Positions 1-11,788 of a DNA stretch of 64,000 nucleotides are shown piece after piece. A program made the translations under genes and the position numbers. The stretch is from Hoplostethus atlanticus (taxonomy: Eukaryota > Chordata > Actinopteri > Trachichthyiformes > Trachichthyidae). The stretch's first letter is position 1, and every line of letters starts with the position of its first letter. The notes beneath the pieces were generated by a model. That model saw only the letters and a program-made list of their open reading frames with translations. It was not told where the DNA came from and ran no database searches. The stretch is from positions 4,645,001-4,709,000 of the forward strand of contig JAXDDX010000003.1 in assembly GCA_034670405.1 (NCBI GenBank), given 5' to 3'.

Positions 1-1669
1 GGCTTGGGGTGGTGGGGGGGGGTTGGCGGAAGGGGCGAAAGGGGTGAGGGGGGTGAGGGTCAGTGCCTCTTCACCAGTAACACCAATTAGATAAATGAGA
101 GCTGACAGGCTGGAGGATGAAAGAGAGAGGATTGACTAATGCGCAAATTCAAGCGGTAACGATGAACTGGCTGGACCTGATTTTCTACCCATTAGGCACC
201 TGTTGGTGGAGGGCAGCTGGTGCTGCCATGAGGCCGAGGCATCCCCAGGTGATGCCCGATACCCAGGAGCATCTGCTGCGAAACCAGACCCACGCCGCCC
301 GGGGCGCCCTGCCTCCTTTGATGACAGCCGAACCCATTCCAGAAAACGTTTTTTTAAAGACCGAATCAAAGAAAGCCTTGAAAGGCCCCCTCGCCCCGCA
401 GCTCCACCCCGACATGTCATGGAAGACAGCAGCAGCAGGCACTACCTCACCCGCTAAAACTGGCACTTTCACGGGTAGTGGCCATCAGCGGGAGGAGCGG
501 AGGTATCACGTATTGAGAAGGACTTTAGATGATCTGGCAAGCGGCTGTGGACGTTGGACGGAAAGTTGGCACAGTTCATTCGACTTGTGTGTGTGCGTCA
601 GACTTTTTTTATTGTTTGAAGTCGTCCAGAAAAACAACGGGCCTGGCGGGATCACACGAGGCCAGAGAGAAGAGCGCGCTGACATATTTCAGCGGAGTGT
701 AATCCTAGCTGGTCACGGCCTATCATCTGGATGGAGTGGATGTCATCCCTGTGCGGGTACCCATTGTGTCAGTGGGCTCGATGCCACATACTTAGATGTA
801 CCCCCCCCCCTGTCTCCTATGTCTGTCTCTCCATTACTCCATCCCATAATTACCTTGCGAGCTTCACTCAGTGAACCCAATCCTTCCTTTGCCCGTCTGC
901 CAATTCCTCAGATGTTCAGAGAGAGCCATGTCATTACCCTACTGAGATGGGCCGGCCTGAGGAATGGCTGTCTGGGCCAGCCGGACAGAGCCGTCTGTCT
1001 CGGCCCCGGCAGAGAGACTGTATGTCTGTTGGGGAAAAGACAGAATGTGAAACTGGCTTCCTGGACACGATGCACGAGTTGCAAAGTGAGCATTTTTGTG
1101 GTTCTATCTTAACTATATCTATATCTCTGCGGTCCGATTATGGCAGTCGGCTCATATTTTAAAAACTGCTGCTGGTGCGTCTATCTGCTAGCGTGACGCC
1201 CGCGCATCCTCGGGCTGCCAGGGTTTATCTCAGCTTAAAGAGAGAGAGCGAGAGCGTCGAGATAAGAGATGGGTCATGAGATAGACTGAGAAACAACTGA
1301 GGTTTGCTGATGAGAGCCGCCTCACGTGGCGATGGCCTCTAATGCTAGCATGGGAATATCCTGTCTTATCCTGCCTCTATCCCTTCAAAGTGAAAGGTAG
1401 GACACAAACAACCTTTCATAAAGCAACGAGGATGTATGTCAACTATGGTTTGGACACTAAGACCCACGTCATTTTTCTGTCATGATCCATGGGATTATTT
1501 GTATGGAAAAGGGGGGGGAGGCGGGCATGAACAGGGGAGGCTATTCCTCCACGCAGGGGTCTAAGATATCAAAGCTGGAAGGCTGTGGGGAGGATGGAGA
1601 GGGTGGATGAAATGGGGGTTGGTGGAGGGGGGGTGGTGGTCAGGGGGTTGGTCTTTGTTCCAACCCCTC
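1..1669. other. upstream non-coding stretch, no gene seen
   Basis: No recognisable exon, RNA gene or repeat family is seen. Sequence is mixed, with short G and C runs. A long open frame on the + strand (117-1112) has no recognisable domain and skewed composition, and I treat it as chance. Some parts may be conserved regulatory DNA, which cannot be judged from one sequence. Confidence 0.5.
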
Positions 1670-1890
1670 CCCAGGATCCCATGAAAGGATCACCGAGCAG
1701 GCCGATTCGTCACGGCGCCGAGCTCTCCTCTCTGATTGGTTCCGCCGGGGCGAGCAGATGTTGGGAGCTGCAGCAGGGGGTTCGGGCCGATTCCAGCTCC
1801 TCGCTCTCACACGCCGCGGGACGGTCGCGCAGCACCAGCAGCCCTCACACACAACAACAACCTGCTGAACCCGGGGGCCCGCCGCTCACA
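1670..1890. promoter_or_regulatory. CpG-rich promoter-like patch with an inverted CCAAT box
   Basis: This stretch is rich in G, C and CpG compared with its flanks and contains 'ctgattggttccgccggggc', an inverted CCAAT box next to GC-rich sequence. It is followed by CA and GCTC tandem repeats. This composition is typical of a vertebrate CpG-island promoter or first exon. No splice donor or protein could be tied to it, so both the direction of transcription and the gene it would serve are unknown. An alternative upstream promoter of cdon is one possibility, but that is inference only. Confidence 0.3.
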
Positions 1891-1982
1891 CCGCACACAC
1901 ACACACACACACACACACGCTCGCTCGCTCGCTCGTTTCGCTCGGGTGACTCTCAAAGAGAAACACACACACACACACACAC
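1891..1982. repeat. CA and GCTC microsatellites
   Basis: Two (CA)n tracts (about 1892-1918 and 1963-1982) surround a short (GCTC)n run near 1919-1935. Confidence 0.9.
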
Positions 1983-4312
1983 CGAGTACCATCGGTCATT
2001 TCTACTTCCTTACATCACAGCTGAGAGTAAAAGCTCATGAGCTGTATTATGGGTGTTAATTGAGCATGTGTCAATCCACTATTGGGAGTCAAGTCGTGTC
2101 AAATAGGGTCACAGCTTTCCTCCTCCTCCTCTAGAATAGATTACAGGTTTTGGATGTGGAGAGCTTTTTTTTTTCAACCCAGGTTCATTTTTTCCCTCAT
2201 TGTGTTTGTATTGTATGTTTTGGATCCTTTATTTGCTCTATTCTTATTTATATCTCAACTTTTCAGAAGAAGAGAAACAGTCTTGGTTTTAGCTTGTATT
2301 TGAGTTTATCCAGTGGATTTTGTTTCAGTCTTCTCAACCCGTAGAGGAGCACATAATCCTTCAACTTTGTAAAGTTTGTAAGTTTGTAAACATAAACAAG
2401 AAATAGAAATCAGAGATTGTAGCCTGTAGTTTCTCTATAGACAATGAATGAGCGACTGACTTTCACATGCCTGAACCTTTGCATCCATATGAACTATGTC
2501 AAAGTGTTAATTGACTAGAAAATAAAGTTACTAAACCCAGATCACCAGAAACTGATCCCAGATATTGTAAGAAATGCTAATGAAACAGCTATGTAGCTAT
2601 ATACAGATGTGTAGTTCACTGACACAGCGCTAACTGACCAAAACAAAATAACGTGTTTTAAGGATCATTTTCAGACCCATCCCCCCTCCGAGTGAACCAA
2701 TTAGTGTGATTAGTGAAGAGATTAGTTGTATGTCTGTCATTGGAGTGATCCTGTTTCCCGTCCCAGTAGCTCTGCAGCTCTTTATCCCTATCTTTAGCTC
2801 CTCCGCTACGGGAGATAAGAGTACAGCGTGTACATAGTGGTCTTGTGATGCAGGAGACCAAGCCACCGAAGGACTCTTGCTTGCTTGGAGGAGCAATGAG
2901 TCCTGCAATTTGGGAAGGAATTGTAATTGCTCTGCTCTGCATCAGCAGACTCACGCTCACTCAGGGGGTCTGGGTCCTGTACAAACCCTTACTGGCAGAG
3001 TGAGGAGAGATAGGGCTATCTGGAAAGATCTGCAGGGTCTGGAGCTGAGAGCAGGTTCCCATACTGTTCCCTCCTCTGCTGGCTAACCCTCCAGAGTGAA
3101 CGGCCAGTTGGACTGTCTTCTGCTTTTCTTTTTCCCCCTCTCTCTTGACATGTGTTTTTATACACAACAACAATAACAGCAAACACAGGCAGATCCAAAT
3201 GAAGTGAATACATTTTTTTTAAAAACTGCTGCGGTAAATAAGCAACGGGAGAAGGAGCTCTAACAATGCAAACTTGTAACAAGGTACCCAGGGACCCAAG
3301 CGGGGAACAAACTTTAATTTGTTCTCCTTTGTAATCCTTTCCATGATTTAGAGCTGTAGGTGAAATCGGCTCTCGTAATTCTCCACAAGACTATTATTTT
3401 CTTATTCCTGGAAATAACTGAATGAATCAACTAATAAAAGATTGAATGCGTCTTAGATTGAGGTCCCCAAACACTGTGCTGGAAGGAGTATGAATGTGTG
3501 TGTATACGTCTGAGACTCACACACAACACAAATCAGAGCGCTTGGAAAGCCGAGCGGGACTTTAAATGAGCATCCCAAGAGATTTATGGGTCAATTTAAA
3601 GCATTGCATTTTCTCGTTCAGAAACAAAACAGATGTAAGGCTGTCATGATGGCAAAATGTTTTATTGACAACGAGGCCCCTCGAGCTGAAAATCCTTCGG
3701 CTCGTACCTGGACAACTGCCACCAAGAATGGAGCGCAGTTGGCAGGACGTTTCTAAACGACTAGGTGTGTTCATCAGAACCGCTCGGCGATGTCCCCGAG
3801 GCCCTCGGCGCCGTGGCTGATGCATTCAAGGTTGATTTAATGTTACTCTGTGTGTATTTTTCTGCACGGCGTATTTGCTGCTCCAGTTAAGTTGGATCAA
3901 AATGTGTTTCCGCCGTGTGGCACTGGCGCATTTTACGTCGCATGTTTTTGATTTCCCCTGCAATCCAGCAACTATGCAGAGACTTTAAACCAGGGGGACG
4001 CACACAGGAAGGCATTTCTGACTGATTGAAATAATGAACAGTCGGTCTGTCAACGTTAAAGCCAAAGGGTCAAAGGTCACAGCTTCTCAAAGAACAGACA
4101 GGACTTGTCTTATCCAGTGAAAATCGGGGCTGCTGTGGCTCCTTTTGCGTGTGTTCATTCTCTTTGAAGCAGCGCGCTCCCGTAGGTACAGCATGGCGTG
4201 ACTCGAGCCAAACAGGGTAAGGAGACCTATGAGGGGAGATGTTCTGGTAGTGTTTATCTGTGTGCTATGCTGGCACCCAGGCAGCACAGCATGTTGGAGA
4301 GATAACAGGCCT

Positions 4313-4314
<2 letters not shown>
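1983..4314. other. non-coding stretch, nothing specific seen
   Basis: AT-richer intergenic sequence with no exon-like open frame, RNA gene or repeat family that I recognise. Short open frames here lack domains. Confidence 0.5.
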
Positions 4315-4368
<54 letters not shown>

Positions 4369-4378
4369 GAGAGAGAGC
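4315..4378. repeat. (GA)n microsatellite
   Basis: About 64 bp of GA with one GC interruption. It creates low-complexity arginine/glutamate or serine/leucine open frames on the two strands that are not genes. Confidence 0.95.
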
Positions 4379-5904
4379 GGGAAAGAGGCCATCCACCTTT
4401 TACTGCCATGTGACCAGGCCTCCACCCAGGTCGCGGACAATTGAAGTCCACGCCAGTGCTGCACATCTGTGGCTTATTTTATTGCTGTTCAAGTTTGTGT
4501 CGGTATGTGCAGAAGGCAACAAACAAAGCACAGTTCCACCCTGTTCCCATATCCCGGCTGAAACCTCCGCCTTCCCCTCTCCCCCCATGTGGAGACCCAT
4601 TCGAACACTCATAGGCATGCATCACAGGGAATGCAAAGGTACAGATCTTATATTGAAGTAGCATTCCAGCGTAGCCCCCACGGGGTACATGACAGGGTTT
4701 ACTTAAAAGAAAAAAGGCAGGGGGAGACTTGAAGTCTGAAGAGGATATTAGAAAAATAAGTCCCCTCGGGCAATTTTTTTTTTCACTTTCAGGAACAATT
4801 TTGTACCTTTCCTTCAGAGAGAAAAGTGTGTTCAGTTGTGAGGGGGCAGAAGGAAGGGTGGGATGCAGGGGGGGGGCAGAAGGAGTGCAGAGTACCTAAT
4901 GAAAACCAACTGGCAGGCCGTCACTATCTATCTATCCTGGCGCAGGAGTGCATGGACACAGTGCAGAGGAAAAACAGGCCCCCTCCTAATCCAGCCAGGC
5001 CTGCACTCCTCTTTTTCTTCCCTCCTTCTCCTTCTATTTCATTTTCAAGATGGAAAACTGTTCAAACTGGAGTCGCCATTTGTTCCCCCAAACGGTTTTC
5101 CATCAGAACACAAGAGAATATTGCGCTGAATGTGTGTTTTTTTTTTTACGAGAGGGTTGACTTGTGTGTGTGTGTGTGTGTGTGTGTGTGATGTGAGCTG
5201 ATGTGACTGCACCAGGTGAGGTTATGGCCTCGTCTGCCAGAAACTACACTTAATATACCTACAACGATTTGGACTCATTTTCACTAATGTACCCTTAAAA
5301 ATATGAAGCGTAAACTGAGAATGTTTTGTTTTGTATTTTAGACTTCAACATGGATTACCTGATGTCTCCTTATCCTCCATAAAGATTCTCAATATCATCA
5401 GGCTGCTATAAATCCTTCATTTTGGTCTGAAATGGCAAATCTGGATGATCTAAAACGAGATTCCTGTAACCTGCATGGAACAGGTGGGGATTTGGCGGGT
5501 TGAACCTGGTGGTGATGAGCGAGACTAGACAGAGTGGAGTGTGTATGGGAATACAGAGCAGCGGGGCCGCCGGTTGAGTTAAGCCGAGCTGACGTGCCCG
5601 GCCGCTACGTTGCGCGCCCGGCCGCTTGGTGAATGCAGTCTTTAGAGCGGCTCCGAGGCCGGCCCTGCACCCCGGGAGGTTAAGGCTGCGGGGCGATAAG
5701 GCCCTGAAGAGAGCCCTTTCACACCCACGCTGCTTGCTAATCCGCAATGCGCCACCCAAACCACCAAGCCCAATATTAGCTTTCCTGCAGCCGGCGGGCT
5801 CCGGTGACGAATATGAGCGTGTTTTCTTTGATTGTGTGTGTGGTGTTTCCAGGCCTCTGGGTGCTGTGGAGAACGTGGCTCAGTCTGCAGTATGGGGTGC
5901 ATCA
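4379..5904. other. non-coding stretch with a TG repeat
   Basis: No gene is seen. A (TG)n tract lies at about 5163-5190, and a CpG-rich patch at about 5560-5720 could be regulatory. Nothing else is recognised. Confidence 0.5.
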
Positions 5905-6075
5905 AGAGCCGTTCACTTGGGTCGGTGGATAGAGAGAGCCATCCTGTACGCACAAGGTCACAGGTTCAATCCCCGCAACAGCCTGTTGATGAGTCCGTCA
6001 GCAAGCGCTCTATCAAAGTCGACTCGAAGCGAGATACCTTCTCACACAACAGGAGTCTCCATGCATCATTCTGAC
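5905..6075 (+). mobile_element. possible tRNA-derived SINE remnant
   Basis: Contains 'gtcggtggatagagagagcc', which looks like a tRNA A-box region, followed about 30 bp later by 'ggtcacaggttcaatcccc', a good match to a tRNA/SINE B box (GGTTCRANYCC). The spacing is right for a tRNA-derived SINE head. No clear 3' tail or target duplications were found, so the element is probably worn or partial. It is not a functional tRNA, because I cannot fold a full cloverleaf with a normal anticodon arm. Confidence 0.45.
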
Positions 6076-6930
6076 ATATAAAAAGTGTGACCAAAATATA
6101 AACTCCAGTGACTCAATCGTGACATTCGCCTCAGCTCGAGTGGTGTTGAAAAATGACCGGAGCAAATTGTGATTTGTGCCACATATCGCCACACCAGAGA
6201 AGATCTTTTTGGGGTTGTTCAGAGGAAGCATCGTGGTGCCTGTTGGACTCGGCCACTGCTGCGTAGTTAAACCTTTGTTAACACGCCATTTACCCTTTCC
6301 TAATCGTCAGCCATTAGCAGACTCCACCAGGCTCCTCTCATTAGGCAGCGCAGGCTGACAGGTAGGGAGAGCCTTTCATTCTCTCCCCATTTATTATTGC
6401 CTGCTTTAATGAGCACTTTCGGCCATCACCTTGACTCTGTGATTTACAGCATTTTGAGCGGAGATCAGAGGGCCCGGGGGCCAGTTGGGCGCCTGTTTAA
6501 ACCGGCATCCTTTCCTGACACCCTGGGTCCGGACTGGGCACTAGGGGACACAGCTGGGCCCAACATGGGGAGAGGTGTGAACTCCCTGGGCTTAATGAGC
6601 TGATGGGAGAGGCGGATTACAGACGGGGTCAGGGGTGACGGGACTGGGGCCGGGGAGGCTGGTCTTAATATCCATGAGCCAGATTAAAACAGAGGGGGAT
6701 TAACTCACCAGAGCGCCAAAGTCCCGGAGAATTCCTCAAAACCAAAATGCTCATTCTGGGACAGGTTGCCCTTTTGATGAGCAACCTGTGAGCGTCCACT
6801 TCTACAGAGCCTGTGAATGTATGTGATTGATTCAACAAGGTGTGTGCGGCCATATTCAGAAGTACAACGACACCGATACCAGAGTTTGGCACATGCAAGA
6901 GTGGTACTAATATATCGCTAGTCAGACAAA
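6076..6930. other. non-coding stretch, nothing specific seen
   Basis: No gene or repeat is recognised. The part around 6360-6470 has the even composition often seen in conserved non-coding elements, but this cannot be tested without another genome. Confidence 0.4.
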
Positions 6931-7581
6931 AACTCATTATCTACTCACCCCCAGGTCAGTCGAAATGCCATCGATGTTGCACTGTGGGTCCAAACGTCCA
7001 GCGTTATCTTCTAGATTTTCCTCACTGACGATACTTTGTACAGAACGCAGCAACAGGAACAAGCAGAGTCTTCCACCAGAGCGCTGTAGGACGCACAAAC
7101 TCTAGGAGATCATGAGGTAAATATTGGACTTTTGGCCCCACGGTGCAAAACTCGAGACATTGGATGGACTTCTTATGCTTTTTTGGAGCTGTTAAAAGAT
7201 GGCCCTGTTGACTTGTAGTGGGACAAGGCTGAGGCCACGTCTACACTGAGCCGGTTCAATTTTAAAACGCTGGCCGAGTGTTGTAGTGCAGACGGCGAAA
7301 ACAAAGACTTTTGCAAACAATGACACTTTATTGTCACTTGATCCAGGCGTGAGCGTCCGGTCCTGAGTGGTCTGCGCATGCCCGTGGAAGAAAGTATGTG
7401 ATTTTGGTGGTCTAGTGTGGACGGAGAGCTTTTCGAGACACGAAAATGCCGTTTTCAAATTTAATTTAGTGTGGACGTGGCCTGAGATGCAACTTGCTGT
7501 GTTTGGTCACCCTACGATCTTCGACTGACATGGGGGTTATTAGATAATGAATTTTCATTTTGGGGTCAACTCTTCTTTTAA
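6931..7581. mobile_element. non-autonomous DNA transposon with long inverted ends, interrupted by a second element
   Basis: The left end (about 6935-6964, 'attatctactcacccccagg' then GTCAGTCGAA) is matched in inverted orientation by the right end (7523-7581; reverse complement reads 'cattatctaataaccccca' then TGTCAGTCGAA). Inside is a second inverted pair, GCACTGTGGGTCCAAACGTCC (6979 on) against the reverse complement of the stretch ending near 7146. A sister copy sits at 38945-39270 in a cdon intron. The outermost right sequence resembles the common fish end 'ttgggtgaactatcccttt'. There is no transposase. A separate element is inserted at 7233-7482. Confidence 0.65.
7233..7482. mobile_element. 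250-bp MITE inserted in the larger element
   Basis: It begins GGCCACGTCTACACT and ends AGTGTGGACGTGGCC, terminal inverted repeats of 15 bp with one mismatch; weaker inverted similarity continues inward (TTTTAAAACG against CGTTTTCAAA). The trinucleotide TGA flanks both sides and may be the target duplication, which would suit a Harbinger- or CACTA-like mover better than hAT, but the family is unsettled. There is no coding capacity. It is younger than the element it interrupts. Confidence 0.7.
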
Positions 7582-7582
7582 G

Positions 7583-9762
7583 GAGTCGTTTGTTTGTGCG
7601 TCAGAAATGACCTCTTAGATAATATCTTATAAATAATTGTTTTAAAGTGAGCGGTGGACTGATCATGCCTCGCGGACGGGCGAGGACGGAAGATGGTCTC
7701 ACCACTGAGGTCGGCATGGGGCCTGTTTTGACAGTCACGGTGCTCTGGAGCAAACGGCAAGCGGGGGAAATCAATTCCTCTGAGAGGGCAGGGTCGGGTT
7801 AGCCATGCTCCTCCTCTACCCTGACCCTGTGAATGGGAGCAATGGGTCCAACGCACATCTACCCATGAGCACCTGGGGTGACATCAGTCATTATCAAAGC
7901 ATCCGGCTTGGGGCTGAAACCGGCTTGCACGGCCCTTCACCTGACCCACCACTGGTTCCCTCTCCCCCTGACCCCAAAACACCCCCCTCATCATGTGGTT
8001 TAATGACAAACCTGAGCTGCCCGAGAGTGTTCCCCCGCTGCGCCATCAATCCGCCCCTGATACCAAGACTGGAGAACAGGCCATTCGACCAGCCCCAACC
8101 AATTGGTCCTGGCTGCTCAGTTACTCTTCATATCTGACACTCAAAACAAGGAATCATCTTCTTGCTGTCTTTCTCGTGTGATACGTTTCTACCTGTAAAT
8201 CACATTATCCACATCCAACTCCCTTCACTTGTTTTGTCCGATATGCACCACTATATGCGCCACTTAGAGACTTAACTCTGACATAGGTCCATCAGGTCAC
8301 GGGGGTACAACGAGAAAGGGAGTGAATACATGCTGGGTTGGGGCATTAACTATTGCAGCACACAGGCAATGAAATATATGCCTCTTTAGAGAGAGCTTTT
8401 TATTTGCCTTTAACAGGGCTGTAAAGTGCCTTTCAGTGCCCTGATCGGGAGGACCACAGGCACAGTGACACCCTACAGCCAACCGGCCCCGACACACTGA
8501 AGCACATTATCACTATGGAGTCCCTGTCCACTGGCCCCGGAAGGCCCCGGTAATGCTATATGGGAAGTAGATATGAATTGAATGCAAGGTCCGGGTCGGC
8601 CTCTCGGGGTCGGGGGGGTCTAGGTGACTTTTGTCCAGGCAGACCTCATTTGAAACAGGAGCCCCTTTTCAGACAGCTCTATCTGGCTCTCGCCCCGTCT
8701 TTCCAGCCACCCCAAGGGAGCTGCAATTTATGCCCCCGGAAAACAGGCGCAGAGACCGGAGCTGGGAGAGGAGCGCAGCCGGCGGGATGGAGCAGATTGT
8801 TCACGGCTCTAGCGGAGGAGACAGTAAGGGCTGGGAGAGATAGCATGAGGGAGGAGTAACTGGGGAGATTGTTATGAAGACATCAGTCTCTGGGTCTCTA
8901 TTTCACATCTGTCCAAGATTTCCCCCCGGCCCGTCCTGTTCCGGGGGATAGTCGCTCCCTCCGGGGTTTGATTTTGAGCCGACCAAATCTGCAGCATCTT
9001 GTCATCGATTAGATAGCAGACTCCCTCGACGATGTGGTCCGTGAGACAAAACATGCAGCCCACGTTAAATGCAAAACGCACACCCGCACATGCACAAGCA
9101 CACTTCTGTTTACTCTTGGTGCATTTCCCTGAGGCTCCACAGCGATTATCTGGTGATATTCTCCAGTTAGTGTGCGCGCTTGGGCTGCTGCCCGACAGGC
9201 CTAGCCCACGAAAGCTGAGAGAGATTGATGGTATCTTTCCTGGACGGTTGTGTTTTTGACCAGCGGGACGCGCAAACACAAATGATACTACACCCGGATA
9301 AGGCGACGCCGTCTGTGGTGTGTGTGATGGGAGAGACAGGCGAGGGATAGGGGCAGTGGATGCTCTATCACACCCTCACATCCTGTGCCCGGCCTTCCCT
9401 CTATCAACCGACTCTAATCTCCGTGTCTCTCCTCGAATCACTAAAAACAAACCGGCACGACGGCGTGGTGAAACGTCTGAGGCTACTAACACCAAACCGT
9501 CCTATTCGTTCCTTTCTAAATAATGTGGATAGTTTTAGTACCTACCGGCACGCCAACAACTCCGAAGGCCGCAGCGAGATAAGTTTAAACTTTGAAACAC
9601 TTTGGGCATGCGCTCTCCTTGGGCTGACGAATGCAGTTGACAAAAGCTGTGTTCAGAAATGCATGCTGACAGCTTCATGGCCTTGGCTAAAACAGGATGA
9701 TGGATGGTGCCCTTCTCGACAATGCCAGCTGGTAGATTTTTGAAAATGTGTGTGTGTTACCA
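7583..9762. other. non-coding stretch, nothing specific seen
   Basis: No exon, RNA gene or transposon recognised. Open frames of 60-135 codons on both strands overlap one another and show no known domain. Confidence 0.5.
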
Positions 9763-9764
9763 TC

Positions 9765-9804
<40 letters not shown>
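9763..9804. repeat. (TA)n(TG)n compound microsatellite
   Basis: About 20 bp of TA runs directly into about 22 bp of TG. Confidence 0.9.
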
Positions 9805-11729
9805 GATGAGGGATTACCTTGAAGAGATTCCTTTTCTTCACCCCTCCGTCCTCGTCTCTCCTCAACAGCTTCCTGATGCATTCCCAAGAGCTGAGCGCAT
9901 CCCCAGATTTATTTCCTCGCCTCCTAGTTTATGTTCCTCTTGCCCCTATGCACTGTGCAATATCCCACTCAAACCATAACAGCGAGGCGAAGCCCTGCGG
10001 TGTGGCGGTAAAAAGGAAGAGCATGCGCCGCTGTAACACAACAATCGAGAGAACTCATTCAAAAGTCAGTATAGGAGTTAGAAGAAACGCTGAATGTGGA
10101 GTTCAGGCTCAGTTTCATGACCAGACGGGGTGTGAGGGGAAGCGTGTGGTGACCTGTAACAGCACCCTCTCCACGACTTAAAGTCCTGGGCTTTTAAATC
10201 CACTCGCTGGGGTCCTGGATTGAAGTCGCACTAGACTTCACTCAGCAGCCCCCGATGGGAAACCGATTGTTTATTTAACTACCGTTTTATGGAATACCTA
10301 GTGACAGGAAGTCCTTAAAACAGCAGCAGTTACTATTTATATAGTCCCTTTCGGAGTAAACACTCGCTCGCCCCTCCTCCCCACAACCAGACACCCTGCC
10401 GTTGAGGAATGCGCACCATTCACAAGCTGGTGGCCATCTTGGACGCTTGCCTCTCACTTCCTGTTTCCATGGCTACACTCCAATACTGCATGATGAGATG
10501 ATAAGCACTTGGAAGTCTCGGGGTCCCACTCCTCTTCATCTAGCTAATTTTCTACATCACTTCATGGTATTAAGAATAAGGTGGAAAAGCCACAACGGGC
10601 GTAAACATTTGAACGTAAAAAGACAGAAAAGACAGACAGGAAAAGACAAGAAATGAGGCTAAATATGTAATTTTTTTCTGTCTAACAGCCTGGAAAGGTT
10701 AAATTGAAAGCAAGGCTGATCTGAACGTGCGTACGGACCAGAGTACCAGTTGGTCTGGTATACACATGTTTGTGTGTGCTGCTATGGGGCAGCTGTATTC
10801 TGATCTGCTCTTCCAGCGCTGCTCCGTAAATCACAAGGTCACCACGAGCCTGTGGGACCAGAGGAAACATCAGTGTTAAACAGGAATGATATTTCACTTC
10901 ATCCTCTTCCTGCTTTACTATTCCCCAGATCCCCCCCCCCCCCGCCTCCTGCCCGCCCCCAGCCCAACTCCCAAATGCTTTATCATGACAGCTTCACGTC
11001 ACTGCTGATTTGGTTGTTGTTAAAGATACTGGTGCTCCACAAGGTTTGGGATCGCTGAAACATCTGAGAGGAGTTTGGTGCAGGGTTGTGTAGTAACTGG
11101 ATACTTTTAACGGTGGTATGTACTCTAAACACTAAAATTGAACTGTATTCTGTTACGCTACCTAAAAAAACAAAAAGTATTCTGATTACTTTAGAGGATT
11201 ACTTCTGGGTATACTTGCATTCAGAAGGTAAATGTGGCGCAGAATAAAATCTGTCATTTTTCACTTTTACTTCATCTGCACTGGTACCTTTAGACCTCAA
11301 ATGTGTCAAATTAAATCTTGAAGTATTTGAAAGTAATCAGAATACATCACAGAGTACTTGGATTGATGAAAACAGATCATTTTGGGGGTTCAGACAGTTT
11401 GTTTTAGTTTTATGCCCCTGTATAGTTTTTGCTGAGACCCAACCAGGTGAAGGGAGAACAGAAAGTCCTTCAGAGGTAGATAGTCACCGCAGTGTCGGGG
11501 GGGGGGGGATTGGCGGTCAAGAGACTTCTGCGGGTGAAGCCCATGGAGACGTGTGAATAAGTGAGATGTTACAGACCGATGAAATCCCCACAGAGCCCAC
11601 GATGGATAATGTGATCCTACTGCAGAGTGATGCAGAAACCAGATGGAGAGGGGTGTCCTCCAGTCGCTCGTCTCTCTTTCCCCCATCCTCAAACACACAA
11701 CCGCAGTACCCATACCCAGAGACAGCCGT

Positions 11730-11732
<3 letters not shown>
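9805..11732. other. non-coding stretch, nothing specific seen
   Basis: No gene recognised. It includes a pure C run near 10929-10941 and a G run near 11498-11507. Confidence 0.5.
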
Positions 11733-11787
<55 letters not shown>

Positions 11788-11788
11788 A
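11733..11788. repeat. (CA)n microsatellite
   Basis: About 56 bp of CA with one interruption near its end. Confidence 0.95.

Noticed and set aside
117-1112. 331-codon open frame on the + strand, the longest in the window
   Set aside because: No recognisable domain; composition follows local C and G runs; no exon-like borders; other long frames overlap it. Judged chance.
4087-4464. 125-codon - frame and its partners over the GA repeat
   Set aside because: Low-complexity translation of a microsatellite.
5905-6075. Functional tRNA gene
   Set aside because: Has B-box-like sequence but no complete cloverleaf; a SINE head fits better.
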